A stretch of DNA of 32,765 nt from NCBI GenBank assembly GCA_910585895.1, contig CAJUHY010000029.1:1-32765 (forward strand), written 5' to 3'. Source of the stretch: an uncultured Lachnospiraceae bacterium (GTDB taxonomy: Bacteria; Bacillota; Clostridia; Lachnospirales; Lachnospiraceae). The position numbers were made by a program, and so were the translations under genes. The notes under the pieces are model-generated. The model was not told where the DNA came from. It saw only the letters and a program-made list of their open reading frames with translations, and ran no database searches. This document shows positions 24,201 through 31,562 of the stretch, in pieces; position 1 is the first letter of the stretch, and every line of letters begins with the position of its first letter.

Positions 24201-24492
24201 GATTAAGCCCTGACTGTCCGCCTAAATTCGGCAGCAATGCATCGGGACGTTCCTTGGCTATAATCTGTTCTAAACGCTCCTTGTTCAACGGCTCAATATA
24301 TGTGACATCCGCCATTTCCGGGTCTGTCATTATCGTGGCAGGATTGGAATTCACCAATACAATCTCGTACCCAAGCTGCCGCAACGCCTTGCAGGCCTGT
24401 GTGCCCGAATAATCAAACTCGCAGGCCTGACCGATAATGATGGGACCCGAGCCTATAATCAATACTTTATGAATGTCAGTTCTCTGTGGCAT
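21268..24492 (-). CDS. carB: carbamoyl phosphate synthase large subunit
   Basis: A 1074-residue, full-length enzyme that makes carbamoyl phosphate from bicarbonate, two ATP and ammonia from the small subunit, for arginine and pyrimidine synthesis. Two homologous ATP-grasp halves are clear: HKVLIIGSGPIIIGQACEFD (8-27) and IMILGGGPNRIGQGIEFDYC in the second half, each followed by ATP-grasp blocks (RPAYTMGGAGGGLVYN; RPSYVLGGRGMEVVYN) and metal-binding ends (VIEINPRTSRSS; VLEANPRASRTVP). An MGS-like allosteric domain ends the protein (ILATGNTCKLLQEAGIEAE to INSPVGED). AGGAGG lies 7 nt before the ATG. The small-subunit gene carA, usually directly upstream, is absent; a chemotaxis receptor gene is there instead. 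Confidence 0.96.
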   Translation of the reverse strand: MPQRTDIHKVLIIGSGPIIIGQACEFDYSGTQACKALRQLGYEIVLVNSNPATIMTDPEMADVTYIEPLNKERLEQIIAKERPDALLPNLGGQSGLNLCAELASAGILEKYQVKVIGVQVDAIERGEDRIEFKKAMNELGIEMARSEVAYSVDEALEIADKLGYPVVLRPAYTMGGAGGGLVYNRDELRLVCARGLQASLVGQVLVEESILGWEELELEVVRDTEGNMITVCFIENIDPLGVHTGDSFCAAPMLTISKELQQRLQEQAYRIVESVQVIGGTNVQFAHDPVSDRIIVIEINPRTSRSSALASKATGFPIALVSAMLAAGLTLKDIPCGKYGTLDKYVPDGDYVVIKFARWAFEKFKGVEDKLGTQMRAVGEVMSIGKNYKEAFQKAIRSLETGRYGLGQVPKLEEKSKRELLQMLLIPSSERHFIMYEALKRGVTVEELHRITRVKIWFIEQMKELVEEEQELLAAKGSLPGDELLIKAKKDGFSDKYLSILLDIPEQEIREKRIELGVEEAWEGVHVSGTPDSAYYYSTYNAPDSNPIRNDKPKIMILGGGPNRIGQGIEFDYCCVHASLALKKLGFETIIVNCNPETVSTDYDTSDKLYFEPLTLEDVLSIYKKEQPVGVIAQFGGQTPLNLAADLEKNGVKILGTAPSVIDLAEDRDLFRAMMDKLEIPMPESGMAVTVEEALGIAHDIGYPVMVRPSYVLGGRGMEVVYNDENLISYMEAAIGVTPDRPILIDRFLNHALECEADAISDGTHAFVPAVMEHIELAGVHSGDSACIIPSKHISEENVATIKEYTRKIAEEMHVRGLMNMQYAIENNKVYVLEANPRASRTVPLVSKVCNIRMVPLATEIITSEITGNPSPVPALQEQNIPYYGVKEAVFPFNMFQEVDPVLGPEMRSTGEVLGLAESVGEAFFKAQEATQTRLPLSGTVLISVNRKDKAEVVEVGKDFQEAGFKILATGNTCKLLQEAGIEAEPVKKLHEGRPNLLDLITNGDIDLIINSPVGEDSKHDDSYLRKAAIKAKVPYMTTIAAAKATAEGILQVQKKSNGEVYSVQKLHAQIQSK

Positions 24493-24568
24493 ATAATATC
24501 CTCCTAGTTGCTGTAATAACCTATGTAGTTCGCAGCGTTTATTGCTGCAGGGTCTCTCCTAATGCCAT

Positions 24569-24597
24569 ATTATAGCACAACTCAAAGCCATTTACAA
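24569..24597 (-). promoter_or_regulatory. promoter of carB
   Basis: On the minus strand TTGTAA (24592-24597), a 17-bp spacer and TATAAT (24569-24574) preceded by TGC (extended -10). The leader of about 70 nt holds a small GCAGC/GCTGC hairpin but no recognisable PyrR-binding loop. Confidence 0.65.
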
Positions 24598-24611
24598 ACA
24601 CAGAAATATCA

Positions 24612-26585
24612 TTATTTTGAGGCAAGCGTAAACCGATCCACCAATTCCTTCAAACCGGCAGCCTCAGCGGAAAGCTGTTCACTCGCTGCCGCGCCTTCCT
24701 CCGCAGTCGCGCTATTGCTCTGCACAACAACTGAAATCTGATTAATACCCTCTGAGACCTGCTCAACTGACGCTGACTGTTCACTCGCTGTCAATGCAAT
24801 ATGGTCGATGGCATCCACAACAGACTGAATACTATTTACGACTCCCAGCAGAACATCTGCTGTATTTTGTGCAATTTCTGTACCAATATGTACTGCATCT
24901 GTAGAATTCATAATAAGCTCTGATGTATTTTGAGCTGCCTGTGCAGATTTGCCAGCCAAGCCGCGCACTTCCTCCGCAACAACAGCAAATCCCTTCCCCG
25001 CCGTGCCAGCCCTGGCGGCTTCCACTGCTGCATTCAGCGCGAGTATATTAGTCTGAAATGCAATATCATCTATCGTCTTAAGAATCTTTTCAATCTCTTC
25101 TGAACTTCTCTGAATCTTTTCCATGGCTTCTACCAGATTCTGCATCTTCTGATTACACAAGAGAACCTCTTCACCGGTCTCGTGTGTCTGGCTCCTGACA
25201 TCCAATGCCCCACTCGCCGTACTTTTAACCTCCTCAGAAATCACATTAATTCGTGCTGCCAATTCCTGTACTGAACTTGCCTGTTCCGCAGTACCCTGAC
25301 TGAGCGTCTGTGCACTTGAGGATAACTGATTGCTGGCATTCGCCACCTCCATTGCAGAATGATTGACCTGACGCATGGCATTGCTCAGTTCAACCTTCAT
25401 ATTGCGCATGGAGAGCAAAATGTCACGGAAGCTGCCGACATATACCTCCTCATGTTCCGTATGAACATCCAGATTCTGATTTGCCATTTCATTAAGTAAA
25501 TAACTGATATCATTGATAACGGTACGCAGCCCCTCCACAAGTTCTTCCGTCGACCTGACAAGTATACCGGTCTCGTCCCTGTTTTTAATCTTCGGCAGCG
25601 GAGTCTCCAAATCCCCCTCCACAAGCAGCTTCATCCGATTTACACAAGCTTTCATCGGTTTGCCGATATTAACTGCCAGAGTCAGGGCCACAATGATTGA
25701 AATTAAGATGGAGACCACAATCACCGCGATATTGATAACCATCGCGTCTCGTGTAGATGCCAGATAATTGATTTGCGGTGCGGTCACTGCAATACTCCAG
25801 CCATCTGTATCCAGCACAGGAGCATAGGCAGCAAACATCTTATTTTCCCCATTTGTATAACTCCCGAAACCAACTTTCCCCTGACGCATCTCGGCATGGA
25901 TTGCCGCCAGTTCCTGCAGCGAGGAATCATTCTGCGCCTCCTCTTCAATATTCTGAACCGTGATTGTTTCGAGCGTAATGTCGGCAATTGTGCTGCCGGA
26001 CTTATTTATCATGTAGGCTCTGCTGTTTTCACCAATCTGTATGGCCGATACAATATCGTTCAAAAAAGTTTCATTAGGAACAAAATATACAACACCGATA
26101 ATGTCGCTCCCATAGTTTCCTCCAGCATACAGAGGCGCCGCCACCATAATGGACAACTCTCCCGTAACCTTGCTGATTAACGGCTCCGATACAAAAACAT
26201 TTCCCTGCATTGCCTGACGTATGTACTCACGGTCTGAATAATCTTTCCCATCAAAAATACTGATACCATCCGCGCCGACAATATTTCCTCTCTGAAAATC
26301 ATGCATGGAAACACGCCCATTGATGATAGCCTGCTTTTGTTCCACCGGAACTTCCGAATCGGCCAGCTGCGGGATACACCCAACCTCCATAACAACGTTC
26401 TTATACACCGCCAGTTCCTGCTGTGCACGTCCTGCCGCCAGGACTGCCGTCTCGCTCATCATCTGCTCTACCGTGGACATGGTATTGTTGTAGGTTAGTG
26501 TAATGCTTGATGACCCTGATGCGACCAATCCAATGAGAACAGTCAGAATAAGACATAAAGTGATTTTGGTTCGAATGCTTTTCAT
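24612..26585 (-). CDS. methyl-accepting chemotaxis protein with dCache sensor
   Basis: A 657-residue transmembrane receptor. Membrane segment 1 is about residues 8-30 (TLCLILTVLIGLVASG). Residues 31-280 form an extracellular dCache_1-type sensor (YSDREYIRQAMQGNVFVSEP, then MVAAPLY). Membrane segment 2 is about 284-306, then a HAMP domain (to about 358) and the cytoplasmic coiled coil. The hairpin tip DDIAFQTNILALNAAVEAAR and GKGFAVVAEEVRGLAGKSA is the conserved CheA/CheW-binding region. The ligand cannot be named; dCache domains often bind amino acids or carboxylates. GGAGGTAA precedes the ATG. It has its own promoter, and no other chemotaxis or flagellar gene is in the window. Confidence 0.93.
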   Translation of the reverse strand: MKSIRTKITLCLILTVLIGLVASGSSSITLTYNNTMSTVEQMMSETAVLAAGRAQQELAVYKNVVMEVGCIPQLADSEVPVEQKQAIINGRVSMHDFQRGNIVGADGISIFDGKDYSDREYIRQAMQGNVFVSEPLISKVTGELSIMVAAPLYAGGNYGSDIIGVVYFVPNETFLNDIVSAIQIGENSRAYMINKSGSTIADITLETITVQNIEEEAQNDSSLQELAAIHAEMRQGKVGFGSYTNGENKMFAAYAPVLDTDGWSIAVTAPQINYLASTRDAMVINIAVIVVSILISIIVALTLAVNIGKPMKACVNRMKLLVEGDLETPLPKIKNRDETGILVRSTEELVEGLRTVINDISYLLNEMANQNLDVHTEHEEVYVGSFRDILLSMRNMKVELSNAMRQVNHSAMEVANASNQLSSSAQTLSQGTAEQASSVQELAARINVISEEVKSTASGALDVRSQTHETGEEVLLCNQKMQNLVEAMEKIQRSSEEIEKILKTIDDIAFQTNILALNAAVEAARAGTAGKGFAVVAEEVRGLAGKSAQAAQNTSELIMNSTDAVHIGTEIAQNTADVLLGVVNSIQSVVDAIDHIALTASEQSASVEQVSEGINQISVVVQSNSATAEEGAAASEQLSAEAAGLKELVDRFTLASK

Positions 26586-26666
26586 TTCTGTGTTACCTCC
26601 TGCTCACCTTGCTGAAATATGGGAGTTAAATCAACATATTCAGCTGTTCTTTCTAGTATAGTAATT

Positions 26667-26696
26667 ATTATAAAAGCTACTGTTCCCGCCTGTCAA
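26667..26696 (-). promoter_or_regulatory. promoter of the chemotaxis receptor gene
   Basis: On the minus strand a perfect TTGACA (26691-26696), an 18-bp spacer and TATAAT (26667-26672), 81 nt upstream of the start codon. It looks like a housekeeping promoter, not a SigD motility promoter. Confidence 0.65.
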
Positions 26697-26780
26697 CCAC
26701 TATCTGTTTTTACTCTCTTCCACAACCGCAGTCTCAATTCATACGCTGCTCTTTCAATTGAGCAAAATTTTATAAATAAC

Positions 26781-26809
26781 TTACGTTTGATTGGATATAA
26801 TACTATAAT
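26781..26809 (+). promoter_or_regulatory. probable promoter of hsp20
   Basis: Two TATAAT boxes overlap at 26796-26801 and 26804-26809; TTACGT at 26781-26786 is a moderate -35 for the second with a 17-bp spacer. No CIRCE inverted repeat or other heat-shock operator was found between here and the gene. Confidence 0.4.
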
Positions 26810-26876
26810 ATGAAATTATATTATTTCTGAAATTTTGCAATTGCCTATAAAATAATTTGTAAAGGAGCGATGATTT

Positions 26877-27299
26877 ATGTTGATGCCAAGTATTTTCACA
26901 AAAGATTTATTTGATGATTTTTTTGAACCCCGCTACCATAATTATGACCGCAATCTGTCTCTGATGAGAACCGATGTCAAAGAAACAGGACAGGGATATG
27001 AGCTTTCCATGGATCTTCCCGGCGTGAAAAAAGACGACCTGAAAGCAGAATTAAAAGACGGATGCCTGACCATCAGCGCAACAACCAGACAGAACAATGA
27101 TGAGAAAGATTCTGAAGGAAAATATATCCGCCGTGAACGTTACTTTGGAACTTTCAACCGCAGTTTCTTCGTGGGTGAAAATGTAACCCAGGATGAAATA
27201 AAAGCGAAATTTGAAAATGGAATACTGACTCTGCAGATTCCTAAAAAGGAGCTGGCAAAACAAGTGGATGAGAAAAAATATATTGCCATTGAAGGATAA
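26877..27299 (+). CDS. small heat shock protein, Hsp20/alpha-crystallin family
   Basis: A 140-residue ATP-independent chaperone. The N-terminal arm is short (MLMPSIFTKDLFDDFFEPRY). The alpha-crystallin domain runs from about residue 30 to 125 (MRTDVKETGQGYELSMDLPG at the start, with SFFVGENVTQDEIKAKFENG and ILTLQIPKKE at the end). The usual role is to bind unfolding proteins as large oligomers. AAAGGAG lies about 9 nt before the ATG. Monocistronic; converges with the MATE gene, with 65 nt between that hold no clear terminator. Confidence 0.93.
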   Translation: MLMPSIFTKDLFDDFFEPRYHNYDRNLSLMRTDVKETGQGYELSMDLPGVKKDDLKAELKDGCLTISATTRQNNDEKDSEGKYIRRERYFGTFNRSFFVGENVTQDEIKAKFENGILTLQIPKKELAKQVDEKKYIAIEG

Positions 27300-27364
27300 G
27301 AAACAACGCCAGTGCCTCATTAGAAAATCATGTCAGCAGGTATGCTTATTGCAGATATTTCCCC

Positions 27365-28696
27365 TCAATATCCATACCGTTTCCTGTATTTAAAGAACAT
27401 TCCGGCAGACAAAGCAATTGCCATCAATTCTGCCGCAGGCGTTGCCAGCCAGATACCGCTCACGCCCAATATCAGAGGCAGCACAACCATTGTAACCAGC
27501 ATGAACACAAAAGACCTGGAAAATGCCAGCGCCGCCGATACCACGCCATTTGACAGCGCCGTAAACATCCCGCTGGCAAAGATATTAAAACCGATAAACA
27601 GCAATGCCATGGTACAGATTTTATTGCCGGTCACCGCCAGGTTATACACCGGATTGTCCGGTCGGGCAAAGATAGACACCAAAGATTCTGTAAAAATGAA
27701 GGAAAAGGATGCTGTTAAGACCGAGATTACCGCAATCACTTTCAGGCTGGATGACACTAATTGTTTCATTTTGGCATGATTCTGTTCGCCATGGTAAAAG
27801 CTGAGCATCGGCGCCACCCCATAAGAATACCCTGTATACAGGGAACTTGCAAACATCAGCACATACATGATAATCGTCACTGCCGCCACACCGTTCTCCC
27901 CCACATAATAAAGCAGCATCCAGTTGAACATCATCGTAATTATCCCGGTAACAAGCGCAGTTGCCATCTCCGAACAACCGTTTGCAGCAGCGCTGGCAAG
28001 GACTTTCAAGCGAAACGCCGGCTTTTTAAAATGCAGAAAACTCTTTCTCCTGCTGAACACAAACAACCCTGCCACTGCCGTCACGGAATATCCCATGCCC
28101 GTTGCAATTGCCGCACCGCTGATTCCCATATGGAATACCGCGATAAATACATAATCAAGCGCCATATTCAGTACGCCGCCCGTCACGGAACAAACAAGAG
28201 AAAGCGTTGCCTTCTCACTGGCAATCATATAGAGCGTAAAATTATTCATCAGCAGGATAGGGATTGTAAACAGCAGGTAACGGCTCAGATATTCCACGCA
28301 ATAACCTGCCACGTCTGCTGAGAGATTCATGCCGGCGAAAATCCTCTCCATCACCAGGTAGCCAAGCCCACACATCACTGCCCCGACAAAGACATTTACG
28401 AGTATCAGGAACGTAAAATCCTCCTTTGCCTCCTCGCTTTTCTTCTCCCCCATCTTTTTCATAATTACCGCGCTTCCGCCGGTAGCAAGCATCGTAGAGA
28501 CTGCGGTCACAAGCTGAATAACCGGCGCTGTCAGGTTGATTGCCGACAAAGCGGCGGTGCCAATCAGGTTTGAGACGAATAAGCCGTCAACCATCGTGTA
28601 AAAAGACATAAATACTGACATGGCAATCGTCGGAATTGCAAATTTTAAAATATTTCCCAGCGTCACTGGCTTGGCATATGCATTTGTATTTTCCAT
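27365..28696 (-). CDS. MATE-family multidrug exporter
   Basis: A 443-residue protein with twelve expected membrane segments, belonging to the MatE family of cation-coupled drug exporters. Typical features are the start TLGNILKFAIPTIAMSVFMS, DGLFVSNLIGTAALSAINL in the first repeat, and the second repeat after about residue 225. The ATG ending at 28696 has AAAGGATGG 9 nt upstream and lies 44 nt after the predicted transcription start; the frame extends 15 codons further into the promoter, so the longer form is not credible. A MerR-type regulator is transcribed divergently, and a dyad in the shared promoter suggests drug-induced expression, as for BmrR-type systems. Confidence 0.92.
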   Translation of the reverse strand: MENTNAYAKPVTLGNILKFAIPTIAMSVFMSFYTMVDGLFVSNLIGTAALSAINLTAPVIQLVTAVSTMLATGGSAVIMKKMGEKKSEEAKEDFTFLILVNVFVGAVMCGLGYLVMERIFAGMNLSADVAGYCVEYLSRYLLFTIPILLMNNFTLYMIASEKATLSLVCSVTGGVLNMALDYVFIAVFHMGISGAAIATGMGYSVTAVAGLFVFSRRKSFLHFKKPAFRLKVLASAAANGCSEMATALVTGIITMMFNWMLLYYVGENGVAAVTIIMYVLMFASSLYTGYSYGVAPMLSFYHGEQNHAKMKQLVSSSLKVIAVISVLTASFSFIFTESLVSIFARPDNPVYNLAVTGNKICTMALLFIGFNIFASGMFTALSNGVVSAALAFSRSFVFMLVTMVVLPLILGVSGIWLATPAAELMAIALSAGMFFKYRKRYGY

Positions 28697-28722
28697 AAAT
28701 TTTCCATCCTTTCTTTTTCCTA

Positions 28723-28751
28723 TTGTTTTTTCCTTCTCCATATAGTACTAT
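28723..28751 (+). promoter_or_regulatory. promoter of the MerR-type regulator gene
   Basis: TTGTTT (28723-28728), a 17-bp spacer and TACTAT (28746-28751). Its -10 overlaps the -10 of the divergent MATE promoter, so the two promoters would compete and the regulator probably controls itself. Confidence 0.5.
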
Positions 28752-28777
28752 AAACCGTACAGTAACAGTACGGTCAA
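28747..28777 (-). promoter_or_regulatory. MerR-type promoter and operator of the MATE gene
   Basis: On the minus strand TTGACC (28772-28777) and TATAGT (28747-28752) are separated by 19 bp, longer than the normal 17 and diagnostic of promoters that MerR-family activators untwist. The spacer holds the inverted repeat ACCGTAC/GTACGGT (28754-28760/28768-28774) centred between the two boxes. Confidence 0.85.
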
Positions 28778-28791
28778 GGAGGAATTTAAAA

Positions 28792-29673
28792 ATGAATCAA
28801 AAAGACAAGATGCTTACCATCGGGCAATTCGCAGCCATGCACGGCATCAACAAGAAAACCTTAATGTGGTACGATGAAATCGGGCTCTTCCCGCCCGCAT
28901 GTATCAACCCGGAAAATGGATACCGCTGCTACACCTACCATCAGAGCCCCATCCTCGAAACCATCCTGCTGCTGCGGGAACTGGATGTTTCCATCGATGA
29001 GATAAAGGATTTTATGAGTAACCGCTCTGCCGGCAGCCTGAAATCTCTTTTGGAAGAAAAAATCGGCGACTTGGAGCGCCGCATCACCCATCTGCAAGCA
29101 GTCAAAAAGACTCTCTGCAAATACCATCAAAATATGTCCACGCTGCTGACAATGGATTTATCCAAAATCACCATCACTGAAAAGGAGGCGCAATGCCTGA
29201 TTACCGTGGATATCCACAAAGATACCTCTTTTGAGGAAGCGGTAGAAATGGTTACCGCCGAGACAAAAAAATACCAACTCGGACGGCTGCATGACGCCAA
29301 CTACGGCTCCATGATTTCTGTTGACAGCTTATACAACGACAACTTTGATAATTACACTAAAATTTTTATAGAAATCCCTTTCCTTACAGCACAGCCTGGG
29401 TTTCCTCTTGCAGAGCAATATAAATTTCCAACAGCAAGACTTCACCTACCTGCGCACAATGGGCTGCACATTATGCCGGGCGGCAGATACCTGCGGGCGT
29501 TCCATAAGGGCGACTGGGGCAAGCTGCCCCAACGCTACCAGGAAATCCTCGACTACGCAGGCAGCCAGGGATTCACGTTATACGGCTTTTCCTATGAGAT
29601 GGGAATCAACGAGACTGTGATTGACCGAATGGAAGATTATATTGTACAGATTGAAATTCCCCTCCAGAATTAA
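28792..29673 (+). CDS. MerR-family regulator with GyrI-like drug-binding domain (BmrR type)
   Basis: A 293-residue transcription factor. The winged-helix MerR domain is residues about 8-76 (LTIGQFAAMHGINKKTLMWY, then GYRCYTYHQ). A dimerisation coiled coil covers about 80-118 (SLLEEKIGDLERRITHLQAV). The C-terminal half (130-293) has the GyrI-like effector-binding pattern: LPAHNGLHIMPGGRYLRAFH and YQEILDYAGSQGFTLYG. BmrR-type proteins bind lipophilic cations and activate an exporter gene by twisting its promoter. AAGGAGG (28776-28782) lies 9 nt before the ATG and overlaps the -35 of the divergent MATE promoter. The MATE exporter is therefore the obvious target. Confidence 0.9.
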   Translation: MNQKDKMLTIGQFAAMHGINKKTLMWYDEIGLFPPACINPENGYRCYTYHQSPILETILLLRELDVSIDEIKDFMSNRSAGSLKSLLEEKIGDLERRITHLQAVKKTLCKYHQNMSTLLTMDLSKITITEKEAQCLITVDIHKDTSFEEAVEMVTAETKKYQLGRLHDANYGSMISVDSLYNDNFDNYTKIFIEIPFLTAQPGFPLAEQYKFPTARLHLPAHNGLHIMPGGRYLRAFHKGDWGKLPQRYQEILDYAGSQGFTLYGFSYEMGINETVIDRMEDYIVQIEIPLQN

Positions 29674-29710
29674 AAAATTTATGACATCTAACAGAAAATT
29701 TTCCTTTTTC

Positions 29711-29740
29711 TGTAACGAACCTCCTCCCCAGGGGACTAAT
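29711..29740 (+). promoter_or_regulatory. possible ECF-type promoter for the sigma factor operon
   Basis: TGTAAC (29711-29716) and GACTAAT (29734-29740) are 17 bp apart, 70 nt upstream of the sigma gene. ECF -35 elements commonly contain AAC, so an autoregulated promoter is plausible. Part of the TGTAAC box lies in a weak hairpin (29691-29713). Confidence 0.3.
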
Positions 29741-29809
29741 CATTTGTAACTGCTTAAAAATATTTGCCAATCCCTGCTGTGAGGCAGCTGTTATACCGGA
29801 GGACATGAT

Positions 29810-30337
29810 ATGCAAGACATGGAACAAGTTTACCGCCAACATTTTCAGACTGTCTACCGCTATCTTCGCTTCCTCACCGCAAAGAACGACGTTCTGGCGG
29901 AGGAACTTTGCCAGGAGACCTTTTACCAGGCTGTCAAGAGCGTACACCGTTACCGCGGCGAATGTGCCATGTCCACTTGGCTGTGCCGGATAGCCCGCCA
30001 TGTATGGATGCATGACCTCAGGAAAAAACAGCGCCGCAAAGAGGTTTCCCTGGATTACTCCTTAGAACAGAATGCCGAAGATTTTCTCTTCCGCTACCTG
30101 ACCTCCCATGCTGACACAGAAAAGGCGGCATTAAACCACATTGACAGCCAAAACGCACTCAGGGCCATCCAGCGCTTAGAACCTATCATCCGCCAGGTGC
30201 TGCTCTGCCGCCTTGTGGGTGAATTGTCTTTCAGGGAAATCGGCGACATTCTTGGACACACGGAAAACTGGGCAAGGGTTACCTTTTTCCGCGGGCGCAA
30301 AAAATTAATGGAGGTGCTGACAAATGACGGCGGCTGA
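29810..30337 (+). CDS. ECF-type RNA polymerase sigma factor
   Basis: A 175-residue extracytoplasmic-function sigma factor with only the two essential domains. Region 2 is about residues 8-75 (YRQHFQTVYRYLRFLTAKND, AEELCQETFYQAVKS, STWLCRIARHVWMHDLRKKQ). Region 4 is about 115-170 (AIQRLEPIIRQVLLCRLVGE, SFREIGDILGHTENWARVTF). GGAGG lies 7 nt before the ATG. The following anti-sigma gene overlaps it by 14 bp, so the pair is translationally coupled. Such sigma factors respond to cell-envelope stress, antimicrobial peptides or lysozyme; which signal applies here is unknown. Confidence 0.93.
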   Translation: MQDMEQVYRQHFQTVYRYLRFLTAKNDVLAEELCQETFYQAVKSVHRYRGECAMSTWLCRIARHVWMHDLRKKQRRKEVSLDYSLEQNAEDFLFRYLTSHADTEKAALNHIDSQNALRAIQRLEPIIRQVLLCRLVGELSFREIGDILGHTENWARVTFFRGRKKLMEVLTNDGG

Positions 30338-30680
30338 CTTATTACAAAAACATACTTGCGAAATCACAGAGGACCTGCTGCCATTTTATGCGCAAGCGCA
30401 GCTTGAACCTCCTGCCACTGTCCAAAATACGGCAGAATATTCCGCCTTTGCGGATGAACGCAAGAAAGAAACAGCTTTCTGTTTCGTAGAAGAACATATA
30501 AAAAACTGTGAAAACTGCAGAAACCTCCTGCAAATGATTATGGAAGACGATAAAGAACAGATACGAATTCCGTCTTGCGGACCAGCCATCCGTTTCCGCA
30601 GAAAATACCAGATCCGCCTGGTCCTTGGCATGGCTTTCGCCATCCTCACAGCAGCAGGCATCCTTGCCCTCCTGCTATAG
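30324..30680 (+). CDS. zinc-finger anti-sigma factor, short membrane form
   Basis: A 118-residue protein encoded directly after, and overlapping, the ECF sigma gene. The cytoplasmic N-terminus has a ZAS-type pattern: Cys12, then His58-x3-Cys62-x2-Cys65 in FVEEHIKNCENCRNLL. This fold holds the sigma factor inactive. One membrane segment (about 97-117) ends the protein, so it has essentially no outside part and cannot sense a signal alone. The ATG has GGAGG about 9 nt upstream. It probably depends on the downstream membrane proteins or intramembrane proteolysis for release (inference). Confidence 0.82.
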   Translation: MTAADLLQKHTCEITEDLLPFYAQAQLEPPATVQNTAEYSAFADERKKETAFCFVEEHIKNCENCRNLLQMIMEDDKEQIRIPSCGPAIRFRRKYQIRLVLGMAFAILTAAGILALLL

Positions 30681-30734
30681 AATGCAAAACACATGAAACT
30701 ATGACACACGATTGATGCTTTCGGGAGAACGATA

Positions 30735-31532
30735 ATGAAACAAAGCGATATCCTCTGTTCAATTACTGCAACTTTATATCCCTCCTACCTGGAAGGGCTT
30801 ACCTCCCCTGCTTCTACAGAATTGATAGAAACACATTTACAGGAATGCCCTGACTGCCAAAGACGATTACGCCCTGCTGCATATATGGCAGACGGTCCTG
30901 CTGCATACCTGGCGGAGGCATCTTACCTCAGGCATTACCGCAGACTGTTTTTATCTTCCACCCTGGGCATATTCTTAGGCATCCTGCTCTTTGCCCTGCT
31001 GCTGGCAAACGCCTCTTTCGGTATCCGGCAATTTCTGAAACTGACTGCCCCGCAGAACATTGCCAGCACGGATTCCCCTGACGATTACCGCCAATGGGAA
31101 AATTACAGCGGCATTTCAGAATTTACAATTTTCCCTGAAAGCCTGTCCGGCTGCAAGTCTGTAAACGAATATCATTACCAGTGCAGCAGCAGCCCAATCC
31201 TTACCACCTTGCAGCTTTACCTGGACTGCCAATACACACCAACGGATTACGCGGCAGAAAAATACCGCCTTTTGAAAATCGCCCATGCTGACGCCGGCAA
31301 TGCATTATTTGCCCAGCCCGCCTGCTACACCATGCTTTATTTCAGCACCGCCTGTGAGTATGCCCTCTTCTTAGAAGAGGAACAACGCATCGTATATATT
31401 TCCCTGGAAAATATTTCCCGGGATGAGCTTGTATTTGACGAGACCTACCTCCCGCTGGATTACGGAAACTTCGGCTCGCCGCCAAAAAATCAGGCAAAAC
31501 CTTACTGCCAATACCAGAACGATACCCACTGA
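30735..31532 (+). CDS. second zinc-finger anti-sigma-like protein with extracytoplasmic domain
   Basis: A 265-residue protein with a second ZAS-type motif: Cys8, then His34-x3-Cys38-x2-Cys41 in IETHLQECPDCQRRL. After a basic linker comes one membrane segment (about 72-94) and an outside domain of about 170 residues that I do not recognise. Residues 132-246 of that domain align by eye with residues 80-203 of the next gene product: both have Y-x-Y near the start, a DYA-x-E-x-x-RL helix, EYALxLEE, RI/TI-x-YI, and a V/F-FD-x-x-YLP ending. GGGAGA lies 7 nt before the ATG, and the gene starts 54 nt after the first anti-sigma gene. Confidence 0.8.
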   Translation: MKQSDILCSITATLYPSYLEGLTSPASTELIETHLQECPDCQRRLRPAAYMADGPAAYLAEASYLRHYRRLFLSSTLGIFLGILLFALLLANASFGIRQFLKLTAPQNIASTDSPDDYRQWENYSGISEFTIFPESLSGCKSVNEYHYQCSSSPILTTLQLYLDCQYTPTDYAAEKYRLLKIAHADAGNALFAQPACYTMLYFSTACEYALFLEEEQRIVYISLENISRDELVFDETYLPLDYGNFGSPPKNQAKPYCQYQNDTH

Positions 31533-31562
31533 CGTCTATTGATACACAAAAAGGAGATTGCT

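Noticed and set aside
26586..26876. CIRCE or similar heat-shock operator before hsp20.
   Set aside because: No TTAGCACTC-type inverted repeat or other long dyad was found in the 291-nt gap.
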